Assembly: GCA_017480795.1 (NCBI GenBank) | Contig: JAFURY010000011.1 | Span: 1-59,586, forward strand | Length of the DNA: 59,586 bases | Source of the DNA: Succinivibrionaceae bacterium | Lineage (GTDB): Bacteria > Pseudomonadota > Gammaproteobacteria > Enterobacterales > Succinivibrionaceae | Direction of reading: 5' to 3' | Shown here: positions 35,653 through 45,197 of the stretch, piece after piece | Position numbering within the stretch: the stretch's first letter is position 1 | Layout: each line of letters starts with the position of its first letter | Position numbers and translations under genes: made by a program | The notes under the pieces: model-generated | Database searches by the model: none | Seen by the model: only the letters and a program-made list of their open reading frames with translations | Told to the model about the DNA's origin: nothing

Positions 35653-36033
35653 TCTGACGGTCCGTATCAGACCGTCTGGCGCTCCCTTCGCATTGTAACC
35701 AGCAGTGTAACATTGGCGATCTTAACAGCGGACACGAAAAATTAGTTAGATTGATCTCACAAGATTGCCCGGCGCGGATCGTCCGTGATCCCCGCGACCA
35801 TGAACACATGCGGACCATTTGACCAACTCGTGATCCGCAGACAGAGAAAACGCCGCCTCATCGGTTAAAATAAAGACGCCAGGTTATGAAAAAGGCAGAC
35901 ATGTCTCGCGGAAAGGCGCCGGCCGCAGATCGGAAGGAACGCATTTCTGGAAACCGAGCCTCCGCAAATCTGCAACCTGCAAAAAAGCGGACGTTATCCG
36001 CAGGATCAAACAAAAAAAACAAGGAAAAAGGAA
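35653..36033. other. Divergent intergenic region acetyltransferase / type III chaperone
   Basis: Contains the 7-bp inverted repeat 35656-35676 and, near 35819, a TTGACC without a -10 at the right distance. An open frame from 35886 (73 codons, very basic) overlaps the chaperone out of frame and looks spurious. No HrpL-type GGAACC box seen. Confidence 0.4.
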
Positions 36034-36525
36034 ATGACCGAAAACGACCACGGCGCGCTGCTGGAAAAACTTGGAAAGGATCTGGGGCTCGAACTGAAAT
36101 GGGATGAGGAAGGACTGTGCGAGCTGACGCTGGAGGAGGACATTCCGGTCAGTCTCAAGTCCTGTCCCGAGGACGGCATTATCATTCTGTCGTCGGTGGT
36201 GGCCGAGGACCTTCCCGATCCCTGCGACTACCCTCTGGTGCTGGATCTGCTGAGCATGGCTCTGGGTCCCTGCGTCAGAGACGGCGGAAATTCTCCGGTG
36301 GTGGGCAGGGATCCTGACACCGGAATGGTGGTTATTTACCAGGTGGTTACCGCCTCCCGGCTGGCTCAAACTCCCCTGACCGAAATCTTCAACGATTTTG
36401 CGGAGGTGCTGGTGTCGTTGGGAGCCGGTCTTGAGTCCGCAGGCGAGGCGACAATCGGAGAGAAAACCGCTGACGACATTGCCGAAAGCGGCGGTTTCAC
36501 CGGCGCGACCCGCCTCGGCGTTTAG
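36034..36525 (+). CDS. CesT-family type III secretion chaperone
   Basis: 163 residues, acidic. N-terminal helix (LLEKLGKDLGLELKWDEEG), then strands LCELTLEEDIPVSLKSC, IIILSSVVAEDLP, a helix YPLVLDLLSMAL, then a strand VVIYQVVTASRL and a C-terminal helix (TEIFNDFAEVLVSLG). This order (helix, Asp/Glu-Gly turn, strands, helix, strands, helix) and the size and charge are those of class I (CesT/SycE-type) type III secretion chaperones, which bind the N-terminus of one effector. AAGGAAAAAGGAA precedes ATG. The effector-like gene starts 45 bp downstream. No secretion apparatus gene is in the window. Confidence 0.75.
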   Translation: MTENDHGALLEKLGKDLGLELKWDEEGLCELTLEEDIPVSLKSCPEDGIIILSSVVAEDLPDPCDYPLVLDLLSMALGPCVRDGGNSPVVGRDPDTGMVVIYQVVTASRLAQTPLTEIFNDFAEVLVSLGAGLESAGEATIGEKTADDIAESGGFTGATRLGV

Positions 36526-36570
36526 TGGCGATTACCAGCAAGGATCAACTTCGGCTGCGGGAGTTTTAAC

Positions 36571-37899
36571 ATGACACAGATACGCATTGGCGACATCGGC
36601 GACCTTGATGCCCAGAAACTTTCTCTCCTGGATCGACAGGAGGTCATCGATGGCGACGGAAACGCCTCCGTCCGCAAAAACGGCACCATCAGACTCAACG
36701 GAAAAACCTACAAGGTTTCCATGAACAGCGACGGATCCGGCATCCAGGTGTCCAGAAAATGGAACTTTTTTCTCAGTCTCTTCAGAAGCGGCAGAACCAG
36801 AACCGCCGACGCCATCAGCTCCAAAATCGCCGATATCGTGAAGGGGAGCGAATACCGGCACCTTGAAAGCAACGCAGACCGTTTCAGCAGGATAATCGCC
36901 AGGGCCGGCAAAGCCGGGAACATCGAAATCGCCAATTACGGTTTTGACACCAACCGCAAGTTTGTGGAGAAATCGGGCCTGGTTCTGAAATTCCAGAGCG
37001 CGCTGGGCAAGAAAGGCCGGCAGCTGTCCTTCAACACCATCGACAAGTACAACTCGCTGTCAGGCATCGGGCCGAAAACAGTGCAGACATCCGAACTGCA
37101 CCGCACTCTGGACAAAATACAGAACGGCCGGCTGAAGGTTCGCGAAGGCGCGGAAGACATGGGCCTCGATCCCGTTCGGGTTGAGCGGTGGCAGAAGTTT
37201 CTGGCGCGGCTGGAGAATATGGCCAAAATCAACATCCCGGAAAAACTCTACAGCCTTATGCACCAGGAGCCGCAGGCTCCGGATGGCAAAAAAACCGGAT
37301 GGGCGGCGGCTTTCCGCAAAAACCCCGATCTGGCGATGAAGCAGTTCGTGCTGAAAAATCTGAATCACAGCATCACCTCAAAGCACAATCTGACTGAAGA
37401 GGATCTTGGCTTCGTGGGCAAAAAAATCAGACAGTACGTGGAGCTGTTCCACCAGAACTCCGGCAACACGGAAGCCATGGACACCGCTCTGGAAAAGTTC
37501 TACCAGAAGGGATGGAGCGACGGCAACAAAAGGGATCGGACTCTGATGAGAAACATCTTTGACAACGTCCTGGTGTACGCCACCTTCAGACAGACCAGCA
37601 AGCTGGGACTGTCCTTCTTCAAGGAAGAGAAAGTTCCGGTAATGTTCCAGTACGCCGACTACAACGGATCGTCGCTGAGGAACAATTTCCAGAAGAAGGT
37701 CGATGCGGAGGATCAGTGGAAGGGAGACAACCTTGACATCAAAGCCGGAGGTTCCGCCATCACCTATTCCGAAATGCGCCACATCGAGCGTATGCAGAGG
37801 CAGGAAACCCAGCAGAATTCCGACAGCAGAATCGATGTCAGCCTGCCAAACAGCGAGGAGATTCGCAGAAAGCCTGGAGAGCAGATCCTGCAGGCGTGA
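36571..37899 (+). CDS. Candidate type III effector, partner of the CesT-like chaperone
   Basis: 442 residues, not recognised. No Sec signal. The N-terminus (MTQIRIGDIGDL) is polar and Asp/Gln/Ser-containing, as in type III signals. Residues 30-50 (NGTIRLNGKTYKV) are two short strands that could be the chaperone-binding beta segment, followed by a hydrophobic KWNFFLSLF. The central part is helical and basic. The C-terminal block (residues about 330-415) has a distinctive sequence: KVPVMFQYADYNGSSL, WKGDNLDIKAGGSAITYSEMR, possibly a catalytic domain. Effector status rests on the chaperone neighbour plus the N-terminal features; the activity is unknown. ATG with GGGAG eight bases upstream, 45 bp after the chaperone. 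Confidence 0.6.
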   Translation: MTQIRIGDIGDLDAQKLSLLDRQEVIDGDGNASVRKNGTIRLNGKTYKVSMNSDGSGIQVSRKWNFFLSLFRSGRTRTADAISSKIADIVKGSEYRHLESNADRFSRIIARAGKAGNIEIANYGFDTNRKFVEKSGLVLKFQSALGKKGRQLSFNTIDKYNSLSGIGPKTVQTSELHRTLDKIQNGRLKVREGAEDMGLDPVRVERWQKFLARLENMAKINIPEKLYSLMHQEPQAPDGKKTGWAAAFRKNPDLAMKQFVLKNLNHSITSKHNLTEEDLGFVGKKIRQYVELFHQNSGNTEAMDTALEKFYQKGWSDGNKRDRTLMRNIFDNVLVYATFRQTSKLGLSFFKEEKVPVMFQYADYNGSSLRNNFQKKVDAEDQWKGDNLDIKAGGSAITYSEMRHIERMQRQETQQNSDSRIDVSLPNSEEIRRKPGEQILQA

Positions 37900-37994
37900 A
37901 CCGCCGACCTGGCGCATGGCATGCCGCGGCGCGGCGCGCTGGGAACGGCGAAGCCAAGGCCTGAACCGATCAAAGCGGATCCTCGGATAGGAAT

Positions 37995-38558
37995 CTAGCA
38001 TCCGCCTGAAACAATCTGAACCTTGGAGTTGCTGCCGTACAGCCAGAAATGAAGCATGCAGGCATCGCCTTCCGGATTAACGCTGCTGCCGATGTACGAA
38101 CAGCACGACTTGGCGCTGCCCTTGACCATCATGCAGATGTTTCCGGCAGGACCGCAGGATGAAAACTCCCACTGGCTCCTGTCGAAGTCCACAATGCGTT
38201 CCAGGGACAGCTGAGCGGTGTTGGAATTGAGATTGCCGTCTTCAAGCTGAACCACGCCCGGGTAGGCCTCGATGTCGCTTCTGCTGTTGGTGCACGGCAG
38301 AGCGGACATGTCGGCGGGACACCGGGACGAATTTATGCAGACATTGGCGCACCTGGCCTTGTCCTTGCTCTGCAGAACCGCCTTGCTGGTCACCATTCTC
38401 AGCGCCGATTCGTATGCGCCCTTGAGTCCCTTCAGCGTCGCCACCTTCGCCTCGCTTTGCAGATCCACGAATTTTGGAGCAACCGTTGCGGCCAGAATTC
38501 CCAGAATGACGATAACGACAATGAGCTCCACCAGGGTAAAACCGTTGCGAATGTTCAT
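37995..38558 (-). CDS. Type IV pilin / pseudopilin (MshA-like)
   Basis: 187 residues. Short leader MNIRNG, cleavage G/F, then FTLVELIVVIVILGILAATVAPKFVDLQ, the N-methylated helix with Glu at +5, typical of MshA/PilE-type pilins. The globular head has twelve or more cysteines, unusual for pilins, and ends in a Ser/Gly/Cys tail. It is not near other pilus genes here. GGAGGG five to six bases before ATG. It converges with the effector gene. Confidence 0.88.
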   Translation of the reverse strand: MNIRNGFTLVELIVVIVILGILAATVAPKFVDLQSEAKVATLKGLKGAYESALRMVTSKAVLQSKDKARCANVCINSSRCPADMSALPCTNSRSDIEAYPGVVQLEDGNLNSNTAQLSLERIVDFDRSQWEFSSCGPAGNICMMVKGSAKSCCSYIGSSVNPEGDACMLHFWLYGSNSKVQIVSGGC

Positions 38559-38964
38559 AACACGCCCTCCAGTCAGATTACAAAAATTCAGATTTGACGG
38601 CAGCATACGCAGGTTGCGCCAAATACCTCCCTGTTCTTTTTATCGGCAATATGAATGAAATCGATTAGTTTTTACACATCTAAATCGAACAGATTTTGAG
38701 CAACATCACACCGCTTCAGATCAGTTTCCGCCACGCCAGACATCTCTTCCCTACTGTCCCGAATCCCCGACCGCAACCCGCATCCGACAAACCATGCCCG
38801 CCAGTAAACCCGATTTTGTCTGCTTTGAGAAACTGCATTTGCATTGACGGATAACTGCCGCTAACATAGGTGACAGGCGCATTTGAGCAGCGTCTCAACC
38901 GGCGCATCAGGCAGAATCGAGCGCAACGCCACAACAGGAAATCATAAAACCGGGAAACAGCACC
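38559..38964. other. Divergent intergenic region pilin / Nudix
   Basis: No gene seen. TTGACG (38844-38849) with 17 bp to TAGGTG is a weak promoter for the Nudix gene. TTGAG (38883-38887) and CTCAA (38894-38898), spaced by six bases, form an operator-like dyad just after it. Confidence 0.35.
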
Positions 38965-39663
38965 ATGGCAGAGGAAAAGCGGGACAGCAGGGCATCGGCG
39001 GATGAGGGCATCATCAACCGACGGCTTGACGGAGAAAAGCTCAGGTGGAAGGAAACAGGATGCCGTCACCTCATTCAGAACAGATGGATAAATTTTCGGG
39101 AACAGGAATTCCTGTTCCCCGACGGCACCACCTTTACTCCCTATTACAGCTACACCCGCCGGGATTACGCGGTGATTGTCGCCACGGACGCCGACGGCAA
39201 CTACATCTGCGTCCGGCAGTTCCGCCAGGGTATCATGAAGGTAACCACCGAATTTCCGGCAGGAGGCCTTGATCACGCAGGCGATGCCGAATACGGAAGC
39301 CGGGAGGATCCTGCAGACTACGAAAACGATCTGGCCGCCGCAAAACGGGAACTGCTGGAGGAGACCGGCTACGAATCGGATGACTGGCATCATCTCATCA
39401 CCGTGCCGTCAAACGCCACCATCAGCAGCAACTACGCCTACGTGTGGCAGGCCAGGAACTGCCGCAAAGTAAAGGAGCAGAAACTGGACGACACCGAATT
39501 TCTTCAGATCGAGATCCATACGCCGGAGGATCTGGAACGACTGATTTTCACCGGCGAATTCGAACAGAGCATCCACGTGATGGGCTGGCTGCTGGCCCAG
39601 AGAAACAATCTCCTCTCCAGCGGCGCCGACGGAAATCAGAAAGCCGACGGGGTGCGGCCATGA
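38965..39663 (+). CDS. Nudix hydrolase, ADP-ribose pyrophosphatase-like
   Basis: 232 residues. Hydrolyses nucleoside diphosphate-linked compounds. The catalytic helix ENDLAAAKRELLEETGY gives E-x7-REL-x-EETG; the usual glycine six residues ahead is displaced, because an 18-residue acidic insert separates the PAGGLD strand from the helix. The central YTRRDYAVIVATDADGNYICVRQFRQG and EFPAGG are as in ADP-ribose pyrophosphatases. The N-terminal 20 residues are extra. Its TGA overlaps the ATG of the P-type ATPase (ATGA), so the two are translationally coupled; the functional link is unclear. Confidence 0.85.
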   Translation: MAEEKRDSRASADEGIINRRLDGEKLRWKETGCRHLIQNRWINFREQEFLFPDGTTFTPYYSYTRRDYAVIVATDADGNYICVRQFRQGIMKVTTEFPAGGLDHAGDAEYGSREDPADYENDLAAAKRELLEETGYESDDWHHLITVPSNATISSNYAYVWQARNCRKVKEQKLDDTEFLQIEIHTPEDLERLIFTGEFEQSIHVMGWLLAQRNNLLSSGADGNQKADGVRP

Positions 39664-42389
39664 CGTCAGCAGAGCGCGGCAGAGCCGAAAATCAGGCCGA
39701 AAAGAGAAGCATCAGGCAGGCGACGGGATACGGCGTCCGGCGAAACCCGTCCCCGATCAAAACCTCGTTCGCCCCGGTCATCACCGCCCTTTCCAGTGCG
39801 GACGAAGCCGGCTGCGGCCGCCACCGCAAACAGGAGCAGGCCGGGCATGACGCCGGGGTATCAACCGAGGGGCTTGGCGATCAGTCCTCTCAAGCCAATC
39901 AGTCCGGGCAATCAAAGCAGTCCGCGCAACCGACGCGAACCACCTTCGAGTTTGTCACCGTAAACCTTTCCTGCCCTCACTGCAGCGGACTCATCGTCGA
40001 AGAGATCAGAGCGCTGCCATGGGTTGAGGACGTCTCCTTCAGTCTGACCGCGGAAAGACTGGTTCTGACGGCAGGCTCCAGACCTGATCGGGATCCCCTT
40101 GATGCGGTGCTGGAAATCATCGCAAGGCACGAGCCGGACGCCGGCGCGGCTTACGCCCGAAAGAACGTTCCGGCAGAAAGAGACGCCGGTTCCGAGACCT
40201 TCGGCGGCGCGGTCTACGAGTTTGCCACCGTCAATCTCACCTGCCCGCACTGCAGCGGACTTATCGTCGAAGAGATAAGAGCCCTGCCCTGGGTGAAAGA
40301 CGTCTCCTTCAGCCTGACCGCGGAAAGACTGATTCTGACGGCATGCGCAAAACCGGACTTGGATCCCCTTGATGCGGTGCTTGCAATCATCGCAAGACAC
40401 GAACCGGACGCCGGCGCGGTCTACAGCAGAAAGGAAACATCGTCTCCCGACGCCTCCGTCGCCGGGGATCGCGGCTGCAAAAGCCGTCAGGAGCAGACGA
40501 CGAATTCGGAAAAACCCAAACTGGATCCGCTGCTGAAAACCGCCATCGCCATTTATGTTCCAGCTCTTGCGCTGTATTTTCTGGCGGCTGCAGGGATTCT
40601 CGCTCCGCATGCCGATCTTCTGTCAGCGTTTCTGCTGACGGCCTGGCTGCTCTCCGGCCTCAAGGTCATGAAAAACGCCATTCGAAAATGCCGGGGAAAC
40701 CCTTTCAGCGAGGAAATGCTCATGAGCATCGCCTCGCTGGGCGCGGTTGCCTGCGGAGAATATCCCGAAGCGGGCGCGGTGATGATCCTCTACCGTATCG
40801 GAGAGCATTTTGAAAATCTGGCGGTAAGCAGATCCCGCTCCTCCGTCAGATCCCTGCTGGCGATCTGCCCCGACAGCGCCACGGTGGTGACGGAATCCGG
40901 CGAAAAAACCGTGCCGGCGGAAGAAGTCCGTCCGGGCGACGTATTCCTGGCAAAACCCGGCGATCGGATCTGCTGCGACGGAGAGGTGCTTGAAGGAACA
41001 TCCGATCTGGACGCCTCGGGCATAACCGGCGAATCCATGCCGGAAAGCGTCGGCCCGGGATCGCCTGTAAGATCCGGCGCGGTGTGTCTTGACGGAGTTC
41101 TCACCGTCAGGGCGATCCGCAGAGCCGAAGAGTCCACCGCATCCCGCATTGTCAGAATGGTGGAGGACGCCGGAGCAAGAAAGGCGCCGGCTGAGAATTT
41201 CATCACCGTCTTTGCCCGATGGTACACCCCTGCGGTTCTTATCCTGGCGGCGCTGATCTCGGCGATCCCGATATTGTGCTTCGGCGGCGATGCGGCGGGA
41301 TGGATCAGGCGATCCCTGGTGTTTCTGGTGGTGTCCTGCCCCTGCGCCCTGGTGATCTCGGTGCCCCTTTCCTATTGCGGTGGCATCGGCATGGCATCCC
41401 GCATAGGACTGGTGATCAAGGGCGGGAAATATCTTGACGTCCTCTGCCGCGCCAAGACCGTCTGCTTTGACAAAACCGGAACTCTCACCTCGGGAGAATT
41501 TCAGGTGACCGATCTGGCACCGGCGTCCCCCGGCGGGGAAAAGCATCTTCTGGCGGTCGCCGCCGCGGCGGACAGCCGCTCATCCCACCCCGTGGCCGCG
41601 GCGCTGGCCGCAGCCGCAAGAGCGCAGGATCTTGATCTCAGACCGGCATCGGAGATCAGAGAACTGCCCGGCATGGGAGTCACCGCCCTGGTGGACGGAC
41701 ATACCGCCGCGGTGGGCAACCGGCGTCTGATGAGGCATCTGGGCATTAGGATCGCGGAAAACGCAGACTCCCCGGGAACAACCCTCTATGTCACCCAGGA
41801 CGGCCAACCGCTTGGGCGGATTGTCATTGCCGACGCGGTAAAGGCATCCGGAAAAGGAGCCGTGGCCAGACTCAAAGAGCTGGGCCTCAGAAGCGTCATG
41901 CTCACCGGAGACGGAGAAAAATCGGCCGCCCTTGCGGCAAACGCCCTGGCTCTTGAGGAGTTTCATCACTCCCTGCTGCCGGAGGACAAGGCCGATATCA
42001 TAGAAAGGATCAGAAAGGGATCCGGCCAGCCGGTGATCTTTGCCGGAGACGGCATCAACGACGCCCCTGCTCTGACCATCGCCGACGCGGGCATAGCGGT
42101 GGCCGGATCGGGAGCCGATGCCGCCGTGGAGGCCGCGGATGCGGTGCTGCTGACCGGGAACATGGAAGCGGTGGCCTCCGCCGTGGAGATAGCGCGAAAA
42201 ACCAGAGCCATCGTCTGGCAGAACATCGTCTTCGCCCTGGCGGTAAAGGCGGCGCTGCTCGTTCTGGGCGCCTTGGGAGTCATCGGCATGTGGCTTGCGG
42301 TGTTCGGCGACGTGGGAGTGCTGATCATCGCCATTTTCAACTCCTTGCGACTCATGCTGGAAAAGACTCACGAGCCGAAGACTGACTGA
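39660..42389 (+). CDS. P1B-type heavy-metal (Zn/Cd/Pb) ATPase with duplicated metal-binding domains
   Basis: 909 residues. A Gln/Ser/Arg-rich N-terminal tail of about 85 residues, then two metal-binding domains (HMA-like) with CPHC at 105-108 and 195-198. The core has a CPC motif at 560-562 in the sixth transmembrane segment, phosphorylation DKTGT at 604, GDGINDAPA, a SSHPVA (HP) motif and TM8 DVGV; NIVFALAVK in TM7 keeps the conserved Lys. CPCALVIS and the DVGV aspartate favour the Zn/Cd/Pb subgroup (ZntA/CadA) rather than Cu. It exports metal from the cytosol. ATG 39660 overlaps the Nudix stop. No MerR- or ArsR-type regulator is adjacent. Confidence 0.9.
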   Translation: MTSAERGRAENQAEKRSIRQATGYGVRRNPSPIKTSFAPVITALSSADEAGCGRHRKQEQAGHDAGVSTEGLGDQSSQANQSGQSKQSAQPTRTTFEFVTVNLSCPHCSGLIVEEIRALPWVEDVSFSLTAERLVLTAGSRPDRDPLDAVLEIIARHEPDAGAAYARKNVPAERDAGSETFGGAVYEFATVNLTCPHCSGLIVEEIRALPWVKDVSFSLTAERLILTACAKPDLDPLDAVLAIIARHEPDAGAVYSRKETSSPDASVAGDRGCKSRQEQTTNSEKPKLDPLLKTAIAIYVPALALYFLAAAGILAPHADLLSAFLLTAWLLSGLKVMKNAIRKCRGNPFSEEMLMSIASLGAVACGEYPEAGAVMILYRIGEHFENLAVSRSRSSVRSLLAICPDSATVVTESGEKTVPAEEVRPGDVFLAKPGDRICCDGEVLEGTSDLDASGITGESMPESVGPGSPVRSGAVCLDGVLTVRAIRRAEESTASRIVRMVEDAGARKAPAENFITVFARWYTPAVLILAALISAIPILCFGGDAAGWIRRSLVFLVVSCPCALVISVPLSYCGGIGMASRIGLVIKGGKYLDVLCRAKTVCFDKTGTLTSGEFQVTDLAPASPGGEKHLLAVAAAADSRSSHPVAAALAAAARAQDLDLRPASEIRELPGMGVTALVDGHTAAVGNRRLMRHLGIRIAENADSPGTTLYVTQDGQPLGRIVIADAVKASGKGAVARLKELGLRSVMLTGDGEKSAALAANALALEEFHHSLLPEDKADIIERIRKGSGQPVIFAGDGINDAPALTIADAGIAVAGSGADAAVEAADAVLLTGNMEAVASAVEIARKTRAIVWQNIVFALAVKAALLVLGALGVIGMWLAVFGDVGVLIIAIFNSLRLMLEKTHEPKTD
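39948..40440 (+). repeat. Tandem duplication of the metal-binding domain (270-bp period)
   Basis: Bases 39948-40170 and 40218-40440 are near copies, offset by 270 bp (90 codons), clearly still alike at DNA level. Both encode CPHCSGLIVEEIRALPWV. The second copy alone has a third cysteine (LTACAKPD). Recent intragenic duplication. Confidence 0.9.
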
Positions 42390-42471
42390 AAACGCATCTG
42401 AACTCCGTTCCCGGACCCCAGGAACTCAGCGATGGCAAGTCCCAAGCTGGATCAGTCACTCTGCCTGAACT

Positions 42472-43968
42472 TCAGGGGCTTTTCTCCGCGCGATTCATGG
42501 CATCCGTCCCATGCTGCTTTCCCTGCGCCTGTTCCGGCCGGTCCCAGCCTCCTCCCAGACTTGCGAAAAGACCGGCCAGATCCTGCTGATACTCCAGAAC
42601 CGCATCCAGCATTTCATTTCTGATCCCGATCTCCTTCAGCTTCGCATCCACCACCCGATCATAGTCGGCGGCGTCAAGATCAAACATTTTGCCCAGCATG
42701 GAGGTAAGAGCTCTGGCATCGGCAAGAGCCTGGACCAGTTTCCGCTGTCTGTCGGCGCCCGCCTTCAGATTGCTGTAGCCACGCTCCACCTCCGCAAGAG
42801 CTTCCAGGAGCCGCCTGTCGTAATCCGCCAGCGCCGCCTTGAGTCTGGCATCGGCGGCATCGATCCCGGCTCTGATCCTGCCTCCAGTGTAAAGCGGCAG
42901 GACCAGATCTGCCCCCAGCGCCGAGCCCCAGCCCTTGACGCCCTCCAGATCGCCGCTTATGCGCAGCGCCCCGGTGTTCCACAGAAAGGAGAGACTCAGC
43001 CGGGGATAAAGTTCCGCCACCGCCGAAGCGTGAGCAGCGGCAAGACTTCTGATCTCGCTCTGCTTTGCGGCCAGATCCGGCCGGCGCTGAAGCAGATCGG
43101 AAGGGTAAACTCCCGCCGGAGCCGCCGGAGCATGCTCATAATCAGGAAGTTTTTCCCCGCAGACCACCTCAAAGCCTTCAGGGATCTGCCCCGCCAGCGC
43201 CGCAATGGTCATCCTCAGATTTTTTTCGGCGGCCGCAAGAGCGGATGCACGGGATGCGGTGTGGGAAATTTCAGATTCCACCCGCTTCAGATCGGCGGCC
43301 CTGGCCTGACCAGCTTCAAAACGTCCTCTGATGTACCGCCGCAGGTTGTCAAGTTCCTTCAGAGAATCGTCAAGCAGTTTCCGCTTTTCAGAGGCGGCGC
43401 ACATCTGAAAGTAGGCGCCGGCGACTCTGCCGGCGATTTCAATTTCAGCCGCCTGACGCTGTTGTCTTGACCCCAGAGCCCGGTAGGCGTAAACGTCGGC
43501 GTCGCTCTGCTTTCTGCCGAACAGGTCGATTTCCCAGCTGGCGGCCACCGATCCCATGGCGCCCCGGGGAGAAGATGAGATCCGATCCGGCAGAAAAGGC
43601 AGCGAAACCGGCGAACTCACCGAGGTTCGTCCAAAGCCTCCCGCCGCACCCAGCGCCGCCGACGGTCCCCGATCCGCATCCGCCATTTTCGCGTAGGCGT
43701 CAGCCTCGGCAATTCGCAGATCGGCGGTTTTCAGGCTGAGGTTGCCTTCAAGGGCCAGCCTCATCACCCGCTCAAGCTCCGGATCGCCCCACCGGCGCCA
43801 CCAGAGAGCCGTATCGGAATCCGCATCGGCCGGATTCTGCCCGGATGCGTTTTCAAAAACCTCCGGCAGATCCACCCGGGAGGACAGATCGGCATCGGTG
43901 GTTACGCTGCAGCCGGCTACGGTCAGCGCCGCCAGCAGCCATACGGATGAAATTCTCATCATGGTCAT
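42472..43968 (-). CDS. Outer-membrane factor lipoprotein (NodT/TolC-type)
   Basis: 498 residues. Lipoprotein signal with VAGC lipobox (LLAALTVAGCSV); residue +2 Ser gives outer-membrane sorting. Typical OMF features: repeated Ala/Leu-rich coiled-coil helices, WWRRWGDPELERVMRLALEGNLSLKTADLRIAEA, RPDLAAKQSEI, the second repeat with VERGYSNLKAG. Acts as the exit duct of the exporter encoded upstream on the same strand. AAGGAG nine bases before ATG 43968. It follows the ABC permease gene by about 80 bp, so the four genes HlyD - ABC fusion - permease - OMF form one transport operon. Confidence 0.88.
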   Translation of the reverse strand: MTMMRISSVWLLAALTVAGCSVTTDADLSSRVDLPEVFENASGQNPADADSDTALWWRRWGDPELERVMRLALEGNLSLKTADLRIAEADAYAKMADADRGPSAALGAAGGFGRTSVSSPVSLPFLPDRISSSPRGAMGSVAASWEIDLFGRKQSDADVYAYRALGSRQQRQAAEIEIAGRVAGAYFQMCAASEKRKLLDDSLKELDNLRRYIRGRFEAGQARAADLKRVESEISHTASRASALAAAEKNLRMTIAALAGQIPEGFEVVCGEKLPDYEHAPAAPAGVYPSDLLQRRPDLAAKQSEIRSLAAAHASAVAELYPRLSLSFLWNTGALRISGDLEGVKGWGSALGADLVLPLYTGGRIRAGIDAADARLKAALADYDRRLLEALAEVERGYSNLKAGADRQRKLVQALADARALTSMLGKMFDLDAADYDRVVDAKLKEIGIRNEMLDAVLEYQQDLAGLFASLGGGWDRPEQAQGKQHGTDAMNRAEKSP

Positions 43969-44049
43969 TTTCCTGCTCTCCTTTTGCATCAGCTGGCACG
44001 ACGCATCGAACCTCACTGCGCTGATGAAATTCCTGTTCGCTCTCATTCC

Positions 44050-45180
44050 TCAGCCCTGCCTTGACAGCATCTGTCTGAAACGCATCAGCACCACCGCCAT
44101 GAATACGGCGCCGGATGCGATGATATAGATCAGATCCCCGCCCACTGTATCAAGCCCGGCGTTTCTGAAAATCACCTGATGGGTGAACAGAGTGTACCTT
44201 GCCGTAGGGGAGAACATCATGACCTCCTGAAAGGCCGGCGCCATATTGTCAAGGGGCGTCATGGCGCCCGAGAGCAGATACATCACCAGATACACCGGAA
44301 TGCACAGGAGACCGAACTGGGGCATGCTGGGCGCCACCGTGGCCAGCATGATGCCTAGGGCGGCGAAACTGAAAATGTAGCAGGCGCTGCCCAGGGCGAA
44401 AAGTCCCACCGAGCCGCCGAATTCCACTCCCAGCAACAGACGCACCACCACCAGGAGTGAAGCCAGGGTGAACATCAGGATCACCAGCACATTGGCCACA
44501 ATCTTGGAAAAGGCGATTTCTCCGCTTGTCACCGGCATGACCAGAAGATGCTCCATGGTGCCCCGCTCACGTTCCCGGATCACGGCGGCTCCAGCCAGGA
44601 TCAGCGTCAGCAGACTCAGATTGCCGATGATCTGGGTGACGCCCATGTGCCAGATGCTGGAGGAATTGAGGTTGAACAGACTCCGGTACACCGGTCTGAC
44701 CGGCGGGTATCCCGCATCCTTCGGCCGGCCGGAACGGGCGAGATATCCTGATATTTCCTGCTGAATGATCTGGCTGAGATATCCCGTGCCCGTGCCGGCA
44801 TGGGTCAGAGCCGTGGCATCCACGGTAAGCCCGATGACCGGCTGCCTTCCCGAGAGAAGATCCTTTTCAAAATCAGGCGGAAAATCCAGAATGAAAACGT
44901 ACCTGGCCAGATCAAGCAGCCGCTTTTCGTCATGCTCGTCTATCATTTCAGGGGACTTGAAGTACGGCGGACGGATTGCCTGGACAATAGAGGAGGTAAG
45001 TTCCGACCGATCGCGATCCGTCACCGCCACGGAGGCGTTTCTCACGTCAGTGGCGGCGCCCTTGGCCGAGGTGTAGACGGCGCCGGTGAAGAAATAGGCC
45101 ATCAGGGCGATGAGGATGACATCCCTCAGCACGCTTCTGATCTCCTTTCTGGTGAGCACAATCAGATTTTTGATCCTCAT
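44050..45180 (-). CDS. ABC-2 type permease (YhhJ-like)
   Basis: 376 residues. One N-terminal transmembrane helix (about 21-41), a periplasmic domain of about 130 residues, then five C-terminal helices with the ABC-2 signature RERERGTMEHLLVMPVTSGEI. Same layout as E. coli YhhJ/YbhR, the second permease of the RbbA-linked exporter. ATG start; the gene starts 17 bp after the end of the ABC fusion gene. Confidence 0.88.
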   Translation of the reverse strand: MRIKNLIVLTRKEIRSVLRDVILIALMAYFFTGAVYTSAKGAATDVRNASVAVTDRDRSELTSSIVQAIRPPYFKSPEMIDEHDEKRLLDLARYVFILDFPPDFEKDLLSGRQPVIGLTVDATALTHAGTGTGYLSQIIQQEISGYLARSGRPKDAGYPPVRPVYRSLFNLNSSSIWHMGVTQIIGNLSLLTLILAGAAVIRERERGTMEHLLVMPVTSGEIAFSKIVANVLVILMFTLASLLVVVRLLLGVEFGGSVGLFALGSACYIFSFAALGIMLATVAPSMPQFGLLCIPVYLVMYLLSGAMTPLDNMAPAFQEVMMFSPTARYTLFTHQVIFRNAGLDTVGGDLIYIIASGAVFMAVVLMRFRQMLSRQG

Positions 45181-45197
45181 CGCCGTCTCCCCCGTTC

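Noticed and set aside
35886..36107. Small basic open frame before the type III chaperone
   Set aside because: Overlaps the chaperone out of frame, Lys/Arg-rich without structure; its start has only a weak CCAGG upstream.
38559..38660. Sigma-54 promoter for the pilin gene
   Set aside because: TGGCGC is present, but the GC element is not at the required ten-base distance.
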